From a virus, in IMG/VR virus record IMGVR_UViG_3300042987_002836, positions 1 to 53,527 of that record: DNA of 53,527 nucleotides; one strand, given 5' to 3'. A program made the translations under genes and the position numbers. This document shows, piece after piece, positions 1 through 6,839 of this stretch (positions are counted from its first letter, which is position 1; each line of letters opens with the position of its first letter). The notes below the pieces were generated by a model. That model searched no databases. It was not told where the DNA came from and saw nothing but the letters and a program-made list of their open reading frames with translations.

Positions 1-169
1 CGAGCGCGTCCATCGACTCGTCACCTTCTTGGTGGACGAAGTACGCAGTCTCGAAGTCAGAGCGCTTGAACTTGACGACGACGTAGGTGGGCCACACGAC
101 GATCTCGATCGTCGGCGCCTCTACTCGCGAGGTGTCAGTTGCTCCGTGGCTGTAGATGGTGGTTGACAT
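1..169 (-). CDS. Hypothetical protein, C-terminus cut by the window edge
   Basis: Open frame running off the left edge; 56 residues are visible, beginning MSTTIYSHGATDTSRVEAP. The start codon follows a CGAAAGGACA ribosome-binding region shared by many genes of this arm, and a copy of the 15-fold promoter element lies 44 nt upstream. No family recognised. The visible part looks soluble, with a beta-rich stretch (IEIVVWPTYVVVKF). Confidence 0.75.
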   Translation of the reverse strand, partial: MSTTIYSHGATDTSRVEAPTIEIVVWPTYVVVKFKRSDFETAYFVHQEGDESMDAL

Positions 170-212
170 TGCTTGGTTGTCCTTTCGTAGTTGAGTTGGT
201 ATTCTTGGATTC

Positions 213-233
213 TATTATAACAACTTTAGTTGT
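213..233 (-). promoter_or_regulatory. Left-arm promoter element, copy 1
   Basis: Minus strand reads CAACTAAAGTTGTTATAATAG: TATAAT preceded directly by the conserved ACTAAAGTTGT box. It drives the truncated gene at 1-169, with 44 nt between the hexamer and the ATG. This is the only copy with CAAC in place of AAAC at its upstream end. Confidence 0.8.
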
Positions 234-254
234 AGCGCCGATCGAGTGATCGCG

Positions 255-470
255 TTACGACGCGTTGTTTACGTGTACGCTGAAGCCAACGTACTCGTTG
301 TTATTCGCCAGTTGACGAAGAGTTTCGCGTTGTTCAGGATTCAGAAGATCAAGAAGTGCTTGATACGAATCGCTTGTGATCAAGACCGCTGGAATTGAAT
401 TGAACTCAAAACCAGAAACAGTGACTTGATACGGATAATCGGGATTGAGGATTGACTTGTACTTGTTCAT
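255..470 (-). CDS. Hypothetical protein (71 aa)
   Basis: Small, probably soluble protein beginning MNKYKSILNPDYPYQV, with its own upstream promoter element and a GAAAGGACATC ribosome-binding site. Its codon use is less GC-rich than that of its neighbours. The C-terminal half has a likely helix (YQALLDLLNPEQRETLRQLA). No family recognised. Confidence 0.75.
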   Translation of the reverse strand: MNKYKSILNPDYPYQVTVSGFEFNSIPAVLITSDSYQALLDLLNPEQRETLRQLANNNEYVGFSVHVNNAS

Positions 471-495
471 GATGTCCTTTCGGTAGGTGGTAATA

Positions 496-518
496 CCATT
501 ATAACAACTTTAGTTTCA
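496..518 (-). promoter_or_regulatory. Left-arm promoter element, copy 2
   Basis: Full consensus TGAAACTAAAGTTGTTATAA followed by TGG on the minus strand. The TGA stop codon of the gene at 516-686 forms the first three bases of the element. TATAAT ends 27 nt before the ATG of the gene at 255-470. Confidence 0.85.
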
Positions 519-686
519 GACAGGGCACGACTCGATCGCGTCACGAGCGTGGAATCGTCTCTCGAAGCCGCATTCTTTGCAGACCTCGGAGAGTCTCTTC
601 TCTTCCCGAGCGAGATCGTCTACGATCCGCCTTCGGCCGGCCTTGCGGCCGATCCGGTAGGCGACGTAGGTCGAGAGTAGACCCAC
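516..686 (-). CDS. Small cysteine-containing protein (56 aa), GTG start
   Basis: Begins with GTG directly after the TAG stop of the upstream gene, with AGGA seven bases before it, so translation is probably coupled. The protein starts MGLLSTYVAYRIGRKAGRRR and has a basic stretch followed by CKECGF and a later Cys near the C-terminus, suggesting a half zinc ribbon. No family recognised. The TGA stop is shared with promoter element copy 2. Confidence 0.65.
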   Translation of the reverse strand: MGLLSTYVAYRIGRKAGRRRIVDDLAREEKRLSEVCKECGFERRFHARDAIESCPV

Positions 687-887
687 CTAGGAATCCTGAC
701 CGTCATCGAACGGCAACGCGTCCTGGCCTGAGGTCTCACGCAGAAGTTGCGCGACGACGTTGTGCCTCTCTGCGTCGGGCGTTTGCGCGACGATGTCCCA
801 CTCGTCCTCGGTGAAGTTCGGCGCGTCGGTGAGGAGGATGTCCTCCGCATCTCCGTACGATCCGTCCTTAGCGAAGTAGTACAGCAT
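687..887 (-). CDS. Hypothetical acidic protein (66 aa)
   Basis: Starts MLYYFAKDGSYGDAEDIL, strongly acidic, preceded by CGAAAGGAGACAAC and by promoter copy 3 twenty nt upstream. It is followed without a gap by the GTG gene at 516-686. No family recognised. Confidence 0.75.
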   Translation of the reverse strand: MLYYFAKDGSYGDAEDILLTDAPNFTEDEWDIVAQTPDAERHNVVAQLLRETSGQDALPFDDGQDS

Positions 888-905
888 GTTGTCTCCTTTC
901 GTAAT

Positions 906-927
906 CTATTATACTAACTTTAGTTTC
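906..927 (-). promoter_or_regulatory. Left-arm promoter element, copy 3
   Basis: Variant GAAACTAAAGTTAGTATAAT on the minus strand. Here the in-frame TAA inside ACTAAAG is the stop codon of the upstream gene (920-1276), so a different triplet of the element serves as terminator codon than in most copies. Twenty nt separate TATAAT from the ATG of 687-887. Confidence 0.85.
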
Positions 928-1276
928 CTTCGGCCCACGACAGGACACCCGTCTCATCTTTCTTTCCGACTAGCACGCCTGATCCGCTCGGGTGCGGCTT
1001 CCACGCCCACTCGCAGCACGGCACGCTGTCTTCGCACGGATGAAGTCCCGGGACGAGCGTAGCCGCAAGGCGAGGGAATGCCCGCAAGAAGTGAAGAACG
1101 CAGTCGTGACACAGAGCCCAGACCTCGGGATCTTCAATCTCTTCCCACGGCTCGTTGTCCATGAAGCCGCCGTAGTGTCCGAGCGCTCTGAACGGTATCG
1201 TGATCCCGCCTTCAAACTGACGCGCGTTTCCAAACATTGTCTTCTGCACGTACCCGCACGCGTCGCACTCGCTCAT
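920..1276 (-). CDS. Zinc-ribbon-like hypothetical protein (118 aa)
   Basis: Starts MSECDACGYVQKTMFG. It has CDAC near the N-terminus and further paired cysteines (ALCHDC, PCCEW), consistent with one or two metal-binding knuckles. Stop-start junction TAG/ATG with the gene upstream (1277-1567), so the two are probably translated from one message. Function unknown. Confidence 0.75.
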   Translation of the reverse strand: MSECDACGYVQKTMFGNARQFEGGITIPFRALGHYGGFMDNEPWEEIEDPEVWALCHDCVLHFLRAFPRLAATLVPGLHPCEDSVPCCEWAWKPHPSGSGVLVGKKDETGVLSWAEGN

Positions 1277-1567
1277 CTACGAGACGCGCGCCCAGGTCCA
1301 GGTCTGCTTGCCATAGCGGCATGACGCAGAGTCGAAGTGCTCAAGCACCTTGGCCGAGATCATCTGCACGGCCTCGCGCTTGGTCGCGCCCGACCCCATC
1401 GGGTCCGAGTCGTACAGTCCGCGCATGACCCACGGGTCCGAGTGGCTGTATGTCTCGTCGTAGGTGACGTAGCCGAGTTGAATCGGGTCGTCGTTAGCGT
1501 ACTTTGCGAAGACGTCCCACGTCGTGTCCGCACGCTTGCGGGTGTAGATGTCGACGATGAAACTCAC
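1277..1567 (-). CDS. Hypothetical protein (96 aa), GTG start
   Basis: A longer frame exists upstream, but the GTG at 1567, overlapping the TGA of the preceding gene as GTGA, fits the coupling style of this genome and gives the start MSFIVDIYTRKRADTTWDVF. It has a hydrophobic N-terminal strand, a Tyr/Asp-rich middle and an amphipathic helix (KREAVQMISAKVLEHF). No family recognised. Confidence 0.7.
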   Translation of the reverse strand: MSFIVDIYTRKRADTTWDVFAKYANDDPIQLGYVTYDETYSHSDPWVMRGLYDSDPMGSGATKREAVQMISAKVLEHFDSASCRYGKQTWTWARVS

Positions 1568-1827
1568 GCCGGCACCATCTCTTCCAGCGCGCGATCCAGC
1601 ATCTCGATCCAGTCCTCGCCGCGCACGGTGGCGCACCTGAGGAACGCCATTCGAGACGTTGCTTGAATCCTGCCGAGCAGGTAGGCCGGAGTCTCTTCTA
1701 ACTTCGGCGCCACGTCGAAGCTGGCGCTCTTCGCCGAGACGTAGACCTCGGTGAGGATCCGCGAAAGTTCGCGGATGTCGTTCTCGAGGTCGCTGACCCT
1801 GAGTTCTAGTTCTTGCTTTGTTGCCAT
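1564..1827 (-). CDS. Hypothetical coiled-coil protein (87 aa)
   Basis: MATKQELELRVSDLENDIRE at the N-terminus is a likely coiled coil. Preceded by CGAAAGGACATCGAC and promoter copy 4. It overlaps the next gene by GTGA. No family recognised. Confidence 0.75.
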   Translation of the reverse strand: MATKQELELRVSDLENDIRELSRILTEVYVSAKSASFDVAPKLEETPAYLLGRIQATSRMAFLRCATVRGEDWIEMLDRALEEMVPA

Positions 1828-1855
1828 GTCGATGTCCTTTCGTCGTTGGTAGATA

Positions 1856-1878
1856 CCATTATAACAACTTTAGTTTCA
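1856..1878 (-). promoter_or_regulatory. Left-arm promoter element, copy 4
   Basis: Full consensus on the minus strand, including the TGA stop of the gene at 1876-2133 at its upstream end. TATAAT is 30 nt before the ATG of 1564-1827. Confidence 0.85.
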
Positions 1879-2133
1879 GCCGGCCTCTTCCATCACCGGG
1901 TCGACCGCGTTGCGCAGGGCTGTGTCGATCCAGGCGTCCCGGTACTGGGCCGAGAACCTGAAGCCACGATCGCTCGCGCGATTGAAGAGATACCAGCGGA
2001 AGAACTTCTCCGGGTCCTTGGCCTTCACCCGCCCGCACGCTAACTCGATGCGATACAGGCTGCGGAGTTCTGGAGTGTCGAGGTCGCTCAGCGCCGCGAC
2101 AAGCGCGCTGAAGTCTGCGTGTGAGACCTTCAT
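1876..2133 (-). CDS. Hypothetical protein (85 aa)
   Basis: Starts MKVSHADFSALVAALSDL; mostly helical and soluble with aromatic-rich middle (KFFRWYLFNRASDRGFRF). Its ATG follows directly on the TGA of the zinc-ribbon gene at 2134-2418. No family recognised. Confidence 0.7.
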   Translation of the reverse strand: MKVSHADFSALVAALSDLDTPELRSLYRIELACGRVKAKDPEKFFRWYLFNRASDRGFRFSAQYRDAWIDTALRNAVDPVMEEAG

Positions 2134-2418
2134 TCAGTCCCACCCCCTGCATCCGCAATAGAAGATGTCGTGCTCGAGAGCGCCGATCGGGTGGAACTCG
2201 TGATCGAGAATCCTCTTGAGGTGCGTCGCAGTCGGATCATTCTTCGCTCGCTCGTGAGCGACGTCGTGGTAGGCGCAGGTCCCGCATCGCACTTGAGCGA
2301 CTCGTGATCCCTCTCCACGGTACTCGAAGAATGCCAGGTTGAAGTCTGACGGCTCGGTTCGTCCACACGAGCACTTCGCTGTGCGTCCGATGAGTTGGTC
2401 TTGCGTGATGGCTGTCAT
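2134..2418 (-). CDS. Cysteine-rich hypothetical protein, likely zinc-binding (94 aa)
   Basis: Contains CSCG near residue 17, CGTCAYHDVAH in the middle and CGCRGWD at the C-terminus, giving three Cys-X-Cys or Cys-X2-Cys knuckles. Preceded by CGAAAGGACAGCA and promoter copy 5. First gene of a two-gene unit with 1876-2133. Confidence 0.75.
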   Translation of the reverse strand: MTAITQDQLIGRTAKCSCGRTEPSDFNLAFFEYRGEGSRVAQVRCGTCAYHDVAHERAKNDPTATHLKRILDHEFHPIGALEHDIFYCGCRGWD

Positions 2419-2443
2419 TGCTGTCCTTTCGTAGGTGATGATT

Positions 2444-2466
2444 CCATTATAACAACTTTAGTTTCA
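2444..2466 (-). promoter_or_regulatory. Left-arm promoter element, copy 5
   Basis: Full consensus. The triplet TGA is present at the upstream end, but the actual stop of the upstream gene lies about 50 bp away, beyond a strong hairpin. TATAAT is 27 nt before the ATG of 2134-2418. Confidence 0.85.
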
Positions 2467-2471
2467 GCGCC

Positions 2472-2496
2472 GGGCCCGGGCCTCCCGCCCGGACCC
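2472..2496 (-). terminator. GC-rich hairpin between transcription units
   Basis: Ten-bp stem (GGGTCCGGGC with GCCCGGGCCC on the minus strand, one G-U pair) and a 5-nt loop. It sits between the stop of 2517-2696 and promoter copy 5. No U-tract, as is common for actinobacterial hairpin terminators. The stem is almost identical to the hairpin at 8990-9017. Confidence 0.6.
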
Positions 2497-2516
2497 AGAC
2501 GCCTAGTGAATCTGAG

Positions 2517-2696
2517 TTACCACTCGCAGTCGACGGGCTCGAACCCGAGATCACGCGCGACCCTGCGCGCCTCTGCGGCAGTCTTGAATCCATCGAACGT
2601 CGGGCCGACGATCTTCGTCTGGCCTCCTCGCGGATTCTTGTGGACTCCGATGAACCGGCCATTCGGCTGATCCACGATGACCATGACTTTCTTCAT
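2517..2696 (-). CDS. DUF2188-like small protein (59 aa)
   Basis: The ATG at 2696 gives MKKVMVIVDQPNGRFIGVHK and follows GAAAGGGGAAACAC; an upstream in-frame ATG lies too near the promoter. The layout (beta hairpin with Gly-Arg, then a helix AAEARRVARDLGFEPVDCEW) resembles small phage and bacterial domains of the DUF2188 kind. That assignment is tentative and rests on pattern only. Confidence 0.6.
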   Translation of the reverse strand: MKKVMVIVDQPNGRFIGVHKNPRGGQTKIVGPTFDGFKTAAEARRVARDLGFEPVDCEW

Positions 2697-2726
2697 GTGT
2701 TTCCCCTTTCGTTGAAGTTGACGATT

Positions 2727-2750
2727 CAATTATACAAACTTTAGTTTCTA
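2727..2750 (-). promoter_or_regulatory. Left-arm promoter element, copy 6
   Basis: Variant GAAACTAAAGTTTGTATAAT; the TAG stop of the upstream gene (2748-3047) directly abuts it. TATAAT is 32 nt before the ATG at 2696. Confidence 0.85.
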
Positions 2751-3047
2751 GTCCAGGTAGTAGACGAAGTTTGACATCGCTTTGTCCCAAGCGTGAGAGA
2801 ACTCATTCTCATCGGCTTGAGCGAATCCAAAGTTTGGATTGTTGTGCGATGCTCCGACAAGTACTGCTGCTCTGGCCATTGCTGTGTCCAGACCTGGATA
2901 CTTTTCTTGCCAAGCGTTCGCGATGTAGTCACCCCACGTGACGACATACGCGTCATCGGAGATTGAGATGTAGACCTCAATGTCGTCTCCTTGGTGGCCA
3001 AAGAGCAGGTTCTCGGTGTCTTGAACTATTAGTGATTCCATTGTCAT
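2748..3047 (-). CDS. Hypothetical protein (99 aa)
   Basis: The start at 3047 (MTMESLIVQDTENLLFG) follows CGAAAGGACACCA; a start ten codons upstream would lie inside the promoter leader. Acidic and aromatic, with WGDYIANAWQEKYPGLDTAM and an Asn-rich patch. Lower GC than the neighbouring genes. No family recognised. Confidence 0.7.
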   Translation of the reverse strand: MTMESLIVQDTENLLFGHQGDDIEVYISISDDAYVVTWGDYIANAWQEKYPGLDTAMARAAVLVGASHNNPNFGFAQADENEFSHAWDKAMSNFVYYLD

Positions 3048-3074
3048 TGGTGTCCTTTCGTCAGGTTGATGATT

Positions 3075-3097
3075 CAATTATACAAACTTTAGTTTCA
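3075..3097 (-). promoter_or_regulatory. Left-arm promoter element, copy 7
   Basis: Variant GAAACTAAAGTTTGTATAAT with the TGA stop of 3095-3448 as its first triplet. TATAAT is 29 nt before the ATG at 3047. Confidence 0.85.
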
Positions 3098-3448
3098 GAC
3101 TTCGTCAACAGGCACGGCCTTCGGGTACGCGGAGATCGGAGTCCCACCCGGGATCACACTCACGTGTGTCTTCGTTTCGCGGAAGATCGGCCATTCGTCT
3201 TGCGTTTCAAACTTTCGCCAAGGCGACGCTTCTTCAGTTCCACATTCTGAGCAGATCTCAGTCTTGTCGTCAGTGCGCGACAGCGCGCCTGGGTACGCTC
3301 CCGGGTTGTCATTCGTCGGGATGAACGACGACTCGCAGCGTGGGCACACAGTCGCGTAGGCTGATCCGTCAACAGTTTCCGGCCCTGGCCAGGCCTGACC
3401 CGTCAACGAATTGTTCTCTGGCCATGCCGGGCCTGACGTGTCGCTCAC
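3095..3448 (-). CDS. Zinc-ribbon hypothetical protein (117 aa), GTG start
   Basis: Contains CPRCESSF near residue 35 and CSECGTEE near residue 67, a classical four-cysteine zinc ribbon. The N-terminal Pro/Gly/Trp-rich segment is probably disordered. The GTG overlaps the stop of 3445-3717 as GTGA. Function unknown. Confidence 0.75.
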   Translation of the reverse strand: MSDTSGPAWPENNSLTGQAWPGPETVDGSAYATVCPRCESSFIPTNDNPGAYPGALSRTDDKTEICSECGTEEASPWRKFETQDEWPIFRETKTHVSVIPGGTPISAYPKAVPVDEV

Positions 3449-3717
3449 TTGTGCTCCTTGAGGTACGCTTCGATTCCGGCCATCATGTCAGGCAGAGCCT
3501 CGCGTGCCTCGAGCGTGCTTTGCAGCATGCTGATCCGTTCACTCAGCGCGTCTAGGCAAGCCAACTGCGCGCCGACACTCGGGTGAGTCGGTCCGTCTTC
3601 TTGCAGAGAGACTAGGTGATGCATTCGAGTCATGAGAGCCGTCACCACCACGTCAAGCTCGTAGGCCGACATGCTCATCTCGATCGATGGCTCTTCCGTC
3701 TTCTTCTTTCGCTTCAT
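3445..3717 (-). CDS. Hypothetical helical protein (90 aa)
   Basis: Starts MKRKKKTEEPSIEMSMSAYE with a strong GGAGG ribosome-binding site. The remainder is helical with a likely coiled coil in its C-terminal half. The gene lies 81 bp downstream of the VWA-protein gene, across a hairpin and with no promoter element, so it may be transcribed by read-through from copy 8. Confidence 0.75.
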   Translation of the reverse strand: MKRKKKTEEPSIEMSMSAYELDVVVTALMTRMHHLVSLQEDGPTHPSVGAQLACLDALSERISMLQSTLEAREALPDMMAGIEAYLKEHK

Positions 3718-3748
3718 GTGGACCTCCTGTCCGTCATTTGGTTTGTGC

Positions 3749-3791
3749 GGTGCAGGCCGGGGGACAATGGGACTTGGACCCGGCCCGCACC
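3749..3791 (-). terminator. Strong GC-rich hairpin after the VWA-protein gene
   Basis: Thirteen-bp stem with one A-C mismatch (arms 3749-3761 and 3779-3791) and a 17-nt loop, placed directly after the stop of 3799-5649. No U-tract. It could end transcription or reduce read-through into 3445-3717. Confidence 0.55.
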
Positions 3792-3798
3792 ACGATCT

Positions 3799-5649
3799 TT
3801 ACTTTCCTGCTCCGCCGACCGCGGTCAGCGCCTTGGCCGCCGCCGCGCCGATGAGCTGCGCCGCACTCGCGATGTCGCGTCCGCACGCTACAACCTGCGC
3901 CTTGGTGCCGCGGCAGATGTGCTCAGCCTCGCGTGACACGTGGCCGTGGTGCTCGAAGGTGAGCCACAAGACTCCGACACCAGCGCGATCACACTCGTTG
4001 ATCCACTTGCGTGCGGCCTGCCCCTCAGAGTGCGTGTAGCAGCCATCGCTTGCGACGACCAGGAGTCGTGCGCCGCCTCCAGAGAGGAGTGACACTCCAC
4101 CATCGAGAGCCTTGAACGCTTTGTCGAACCGCTCGGTACCATCAGGCGCGCTGTACACGCGGACCTTGTCGAGGTGCTGACCGGGCTTGAGAGTTGGGAA
4201 GACGCCTTGGCCGTAGTAGACCATCGCTGCTCGTCCTTGAACTCGGCGGACTGCCTCAGACATGACCCACGCTGAGACGGCCATTGGCTGCATCGCGTCG
4301 CTCATCGAGCCGCTGATGTCGACCATCATGCCGACCGAGAGGGTCGGGTCGTCGACGTGCTTGCGGACGGTGCGGCGCCAAGGCTCGACCTGCGTCATGA
4401 CACCCTTGCTCTTGAGCGCGGCGCCCTGCACCATCGCACGAGTGCGCAGGCGACCAGGAGGCAAGATCGAGTGGATCTCCTTCTCGTCGCGATCGCGGTA
4501 CTTCGCCTTGTCGAGCATCTGCGCGACCTTGACAGCGGCCGCGCGCTCGGGACCTGTCGGCTGACGCTCCTCAACAAGGCTGCTGTGAGTGTGCGTGTCT
4601 GCGACCGGACCAGTGCCCTTGCCGAAGACGTCGGCCGCGGTGTCGCGTGCGTCCTTGGCTTGCTTCGCGGCACCAGCGCGTGACTTGGCTTCGTCCTTCC
4701 AGTCCTGGCGCTCTTGCTGATCTGCGAGTTGGTCGTTGACAGAGACCGCGGTAGCTTCAGCGGCCTCCTCAAGAGCCTCCATCATCTCAGCGAAGTCCTC
4801 CGCACCGAGACCCGAGCTTGAGCCTTCGCCATCACCCGAGCCATCGCCGCTTCCGCTGCCATCACCGGGCTGACCATCTTCTGCATCCTCTTCGCCGCGC
4901 TCCTCAGAGACCTCCTTGACCAGCGCTTCCCAGCGTCGTGCGATGTCCATGAGCGCTGTGATGTTGGCGGCTTCAGTGTCTTGAGCTTGCTGCCAGAGAG
5001 CGCGGAGCTTGTCGTAGAGCTCTACGCCCAAGATGCCGACGATCATCGTGCCGAGATCGGCAAGGTCGTCGAAGTCGAGGACGCCAGCGTCGATGCGAGC
5101 GTACGTCAGAGCGGCCATGCTCGCGGCGATGCGAGTCTTAGATCCCTCAATCGGGTTGTCGCGCATGTCGGCGACGACCAGCTCGAGAGCGCACGCCTTG
5201 AGGAAGGCGGCCATGTCTGGGTCGAGAGCAACACCGCGCTTCTCGATGCGTCCCTCTTCGAGATACACCAGCGCCATGAACTCGTGGCGCGTGAGCTCGT
5301 GCTGCATCGCGATGATGTCCCACGTGCTGAACCGAGCGTGCATCGCTTCGTGATAGATGGCGCCGATGGCCTTCGGCCACTCGTACATGACGTCACGCTG
5401 AGTGAGGTCGCCGATCATCTCTGGCTTGATGCCTTTGCCGAACGCAGTCTCGACGTTGACCTCAACCTCCGCAGTCGCGGGAGTGAAGCAAGCCGGCGCT
5501 GTGCCGCCTGCGCCTGGTCCTACGTAGGCGATGAGGTCGCCGCGTGATGCCCACATGTTGGCGAGTATGCCGATCTTCGAGCCAACGGGCAGCCACTCTG
5601 ACGGAGTTGCCTGGCCCTTGGTCTTGCGTTTGTAGTCGATGTGTCCCAT
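3799..5649 (-). CDS. CobT-like protein with HExxH metallopeptidase-like and VWA domains (616 aa)
   Basis: Residues 99-136 carry HEAMH followed by LEEGRIE, the layout of a gluzincin-type zinc site. Residues about 250-280 are an acidic Gly/Ser linker, followed by a helical region. Residues about 435-600 form a VWA domain with the MIDAS motif DISGS (444-448) and a later SDG. VWA proteins of this type (CobT and relatives) work with MoxR/CobS AAA+ ATPases, and such an ATPase is encoded directly upstream (5781-6779). In cobaltochelatase, CobS and CobT energise cobalt insertion by CobN; no CobN is seen here. Alternatives are a metal-insertion or remodelling chaperone of another target, or an active protease controlled by the VWA domain. 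Promoter copy 8 and its own leader precede it. Confidence 0.8.
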   Translation of the reverse strand: MGHIDYKRKTKGQATPSEWLPVGSKIGILANMWASRGDLIAYVGPGAGGTAPACFTPATAEVEVNVETAFGKGIKPEMIGDLTQRDVMYEWPKAIGAIYHEAMHARFSTWDIIAMQHELTRHEFMALVYLEEGRIEKRGVALDPDMAAFLKACALELVVADMRDNPIEGSKTRIAASMAALTYARIDAGVLDFDDLADLGTMIVGILGVELYDKLRALWQQAQDTEAANITALMDIARRWEALVKEVSEERGEEDAEDGQPGDGSGSGDGSGDGEGSSSGLGAEDFAEMMEALEEAAEATAVSVNDQLADQQERQDWKDEAKSRAGAAKQAKDARDTAADVFGKGTGPVADTHTHSSLVEERQPTGPERAAAVKVAQMLDKAKYRDRDEKEIHSILPPGRLRTRAMVQGAALKSKGVMTQVEPWRRTVRKHVDDPTLSVGMMVDISGSMSDAMQPMAVSAWVMSEAVRRVQGRAAMVYYGQGVFPTLKPGQHLDKVRVYSAPDGTERFDKAFKALDGGVSLLSGGGARLLVVASDGCYTHSEGQAARKWINECDRAGVGVLWLTFEHHGHVSREAEHICRGTKAQVVACGRDIASAAQLIGAAAAKALTAVGGAGK

Positions 5650-5678
5650 AGTTTGTCCTTTGTCCTTGTCCCTGGTAT

Positions 5679-5703
5679 CAATTATAACAACTTTAGTTTC
5701 TGA
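5679..5703 (-). promoter_or_regulatory. Left-arm promoter element, copy 8
   Basis: GAAACTAAAGTTGTTATAAT on the minus strand, 31 nt before the ATG of the VWA-protein gene. It gives this gene its own promoter although the partner ATPase lies directly upstream, so the two can be expressed at different levels. Confidence 0.85.
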
Positions 5704-5717
5704 GAACCCCTAAGGGA

Positions 5718-5746
5718 GGTCCCTGGACACCTACTATCCAGAGACC
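5718..5746 (-). terminator. Hairpin between the AAA+ gene and promoter copy 8
   Basis: Ten-bp stem with one G-U pair (arms 5718-5727 and 5737-5746) and a 9-nt loop, located between the stop of 5781-6779 and promoter copy 8. The flanks are also GC-rich and palindromic. Probable terminator separating the two units. Confidence 0.55.
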
Positions 5747-5780
5747 CCCCGCAGCCAAGAGAGCCGAAAGGGGTGAAGGC

Positions 5781-6779
5781 TCAGATCTTGGCAGGTCTGC
5801 ACTCCTCGCCAAAGACGCGAGTGAAGACATCGGCGACCACCGGGCGATCGAGCTCGGGCGCTGCCGCGAGCAAGTTGCTGATGGCGAACTTGGTGCCGAA
5901 GGTCGTGCTGAGGTCTCGGAAGGCGAGGAGCTCACGCATCTGCGGAGCCCACGACGTCTCGGCCGAGTCCTGCTTCTTGGCGAGGTTCTGCGCCGCGGTG
6001 ACGGCGGCAGTCGGAACGCCGAGCTTGCGAGCAAGCGACCAGTCGGTGGTCATCTCGGCGTGAACCGCGAAGCGAGAGAGGAGAGCCTCAGAGAGACGAA
6101 CTCCTGGCGCATTCGGGTTGGTGGCCGCGATGACGTAGAACCCATCGGCAGCTTTGACGGTGCCGCGTTCAGGATTGGCTGTGACGTTGTACTCGCGTCG
6201 ACCGTCCATGAGACCGTAGACGATGCTGAGCACCTTCGGGTCGATGAGGCCGATCTCGTCGATCAGCAGGACGCCGCCGGCTTCCGCAGCTTTGACAAGC
6301 GGACCATCTTCCCAGATGAAGCCGCCGCTCGGAGTCTGGACGTAGCCGCCCACAAGATCTGCGACTTCAGTGTCGCCTGAGCCGAGCACAGTCTGCATGC
6401 CGCCGGCCTGGTCGTAGAACGCCGCTTCGACGAGTGCAGTCTTGCCGCAGCCGGGAGCTCCGTAGAGGAGGATGTAGCTGGACATCTCACGCGCTTTGCG
6501 GAGGACCATGACGTCGTCATGCTCGCCCCACTTGCGAGTGTAGTAGGCCTCGCCATTGGGTCGCATGAACTTGTCCATGCCAGTGAGTGATTCGGTGGTC
6601 GTCACGGCGACTTTCTTCTTGGGCGCTGGTGCGCGGGTCGGAGTGATCTTACCTTGTGCATTGACGTGCTCTGCGAGCTTCGCGGCCGCGTTGGTGTCGA
6701 ACGCCTGAGCGGCGGCCGAGACCAGCAGGTCGGCTAGGCCGGCGCTGAGCTTGTCGTAGTCTGGAATTGTTGATGTCAT
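5781..6779 (-). CDS. MoxR/CobS-like AAA+ ATPase (332 aa)
   Basis: Walker A GAPGCGKT at residues 107-114, Walker B LLIDE at 171-175, sensor 1 ATN at 219-221 and an SRF arginine-finger-like motif at 235-237. The region VLGSGDTEVADLVGGYV matches the MoxR/CobS/dynein-like (AAA_5) group. The first 60 residues are Ala- and Lys-rich and probably flexible. It is encoded upstream of a VWA protein, the standard genomic pairing of MoxR ATPases. Expected role: ATP-driven remodelling of a client presented by the VWA partner, possibly cobalt chelation. Function in the phage is inferred. Confidence 0.88.
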   Translation of the reverse strand: MTSTIPDYDKLSAGLADLLVSAAAQAFDTNAAAKLAEHVNAQGKITPTRAPAPKKKVAVTTTESLTGMDKFMRPNGEAYYTRKWGEHDDVMVLRKAREMSSYILLYGAPGCGKTALVEAAFYDQAGGMQTVLGSGDTEVADLVGGYVQTPSGGFIWEDGPLVKAAEAGGVLLIDEIGLIDPKVLSIVYGLMDGRREYNVTANPERGTVKAADGFYVIAATNPNAPGVRLSEALLSRFAVHAEMTTDWSLARKLGVPTAAVTAAQNLAKKQDSAETSWAPQMRELLAFRDLSTTFGTKFAISNLLAAAPELDRPVVADVFTRVFGEECRPAKI

Positions 6780-6816
6780 TTTGTGTTTCCCCTTTGTGGT
6801 TTGTAGGTGTTGGATT

Positions 6817-6839
6817 CCATTATACTAACTTTAGTTTCA
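6817..6839 (-). promoter_or_regulatory. Left-arm promoter element, copy 9
   Basis: Variant GAAACTAAAGTTAGTATAAT, preceded by the TGA stop of 6837-7310. TATAAT is 39 nt before the ATG of the AAA+ gene. Confidence 0.85.

Noticed and set aside
3799-5649. Annotation as a certain cobaltochelatase CobT
   Set aside because: The domain layout fits, but VWA partners of MoxR ATPases with other clients look alike; only CobT-like is stated.
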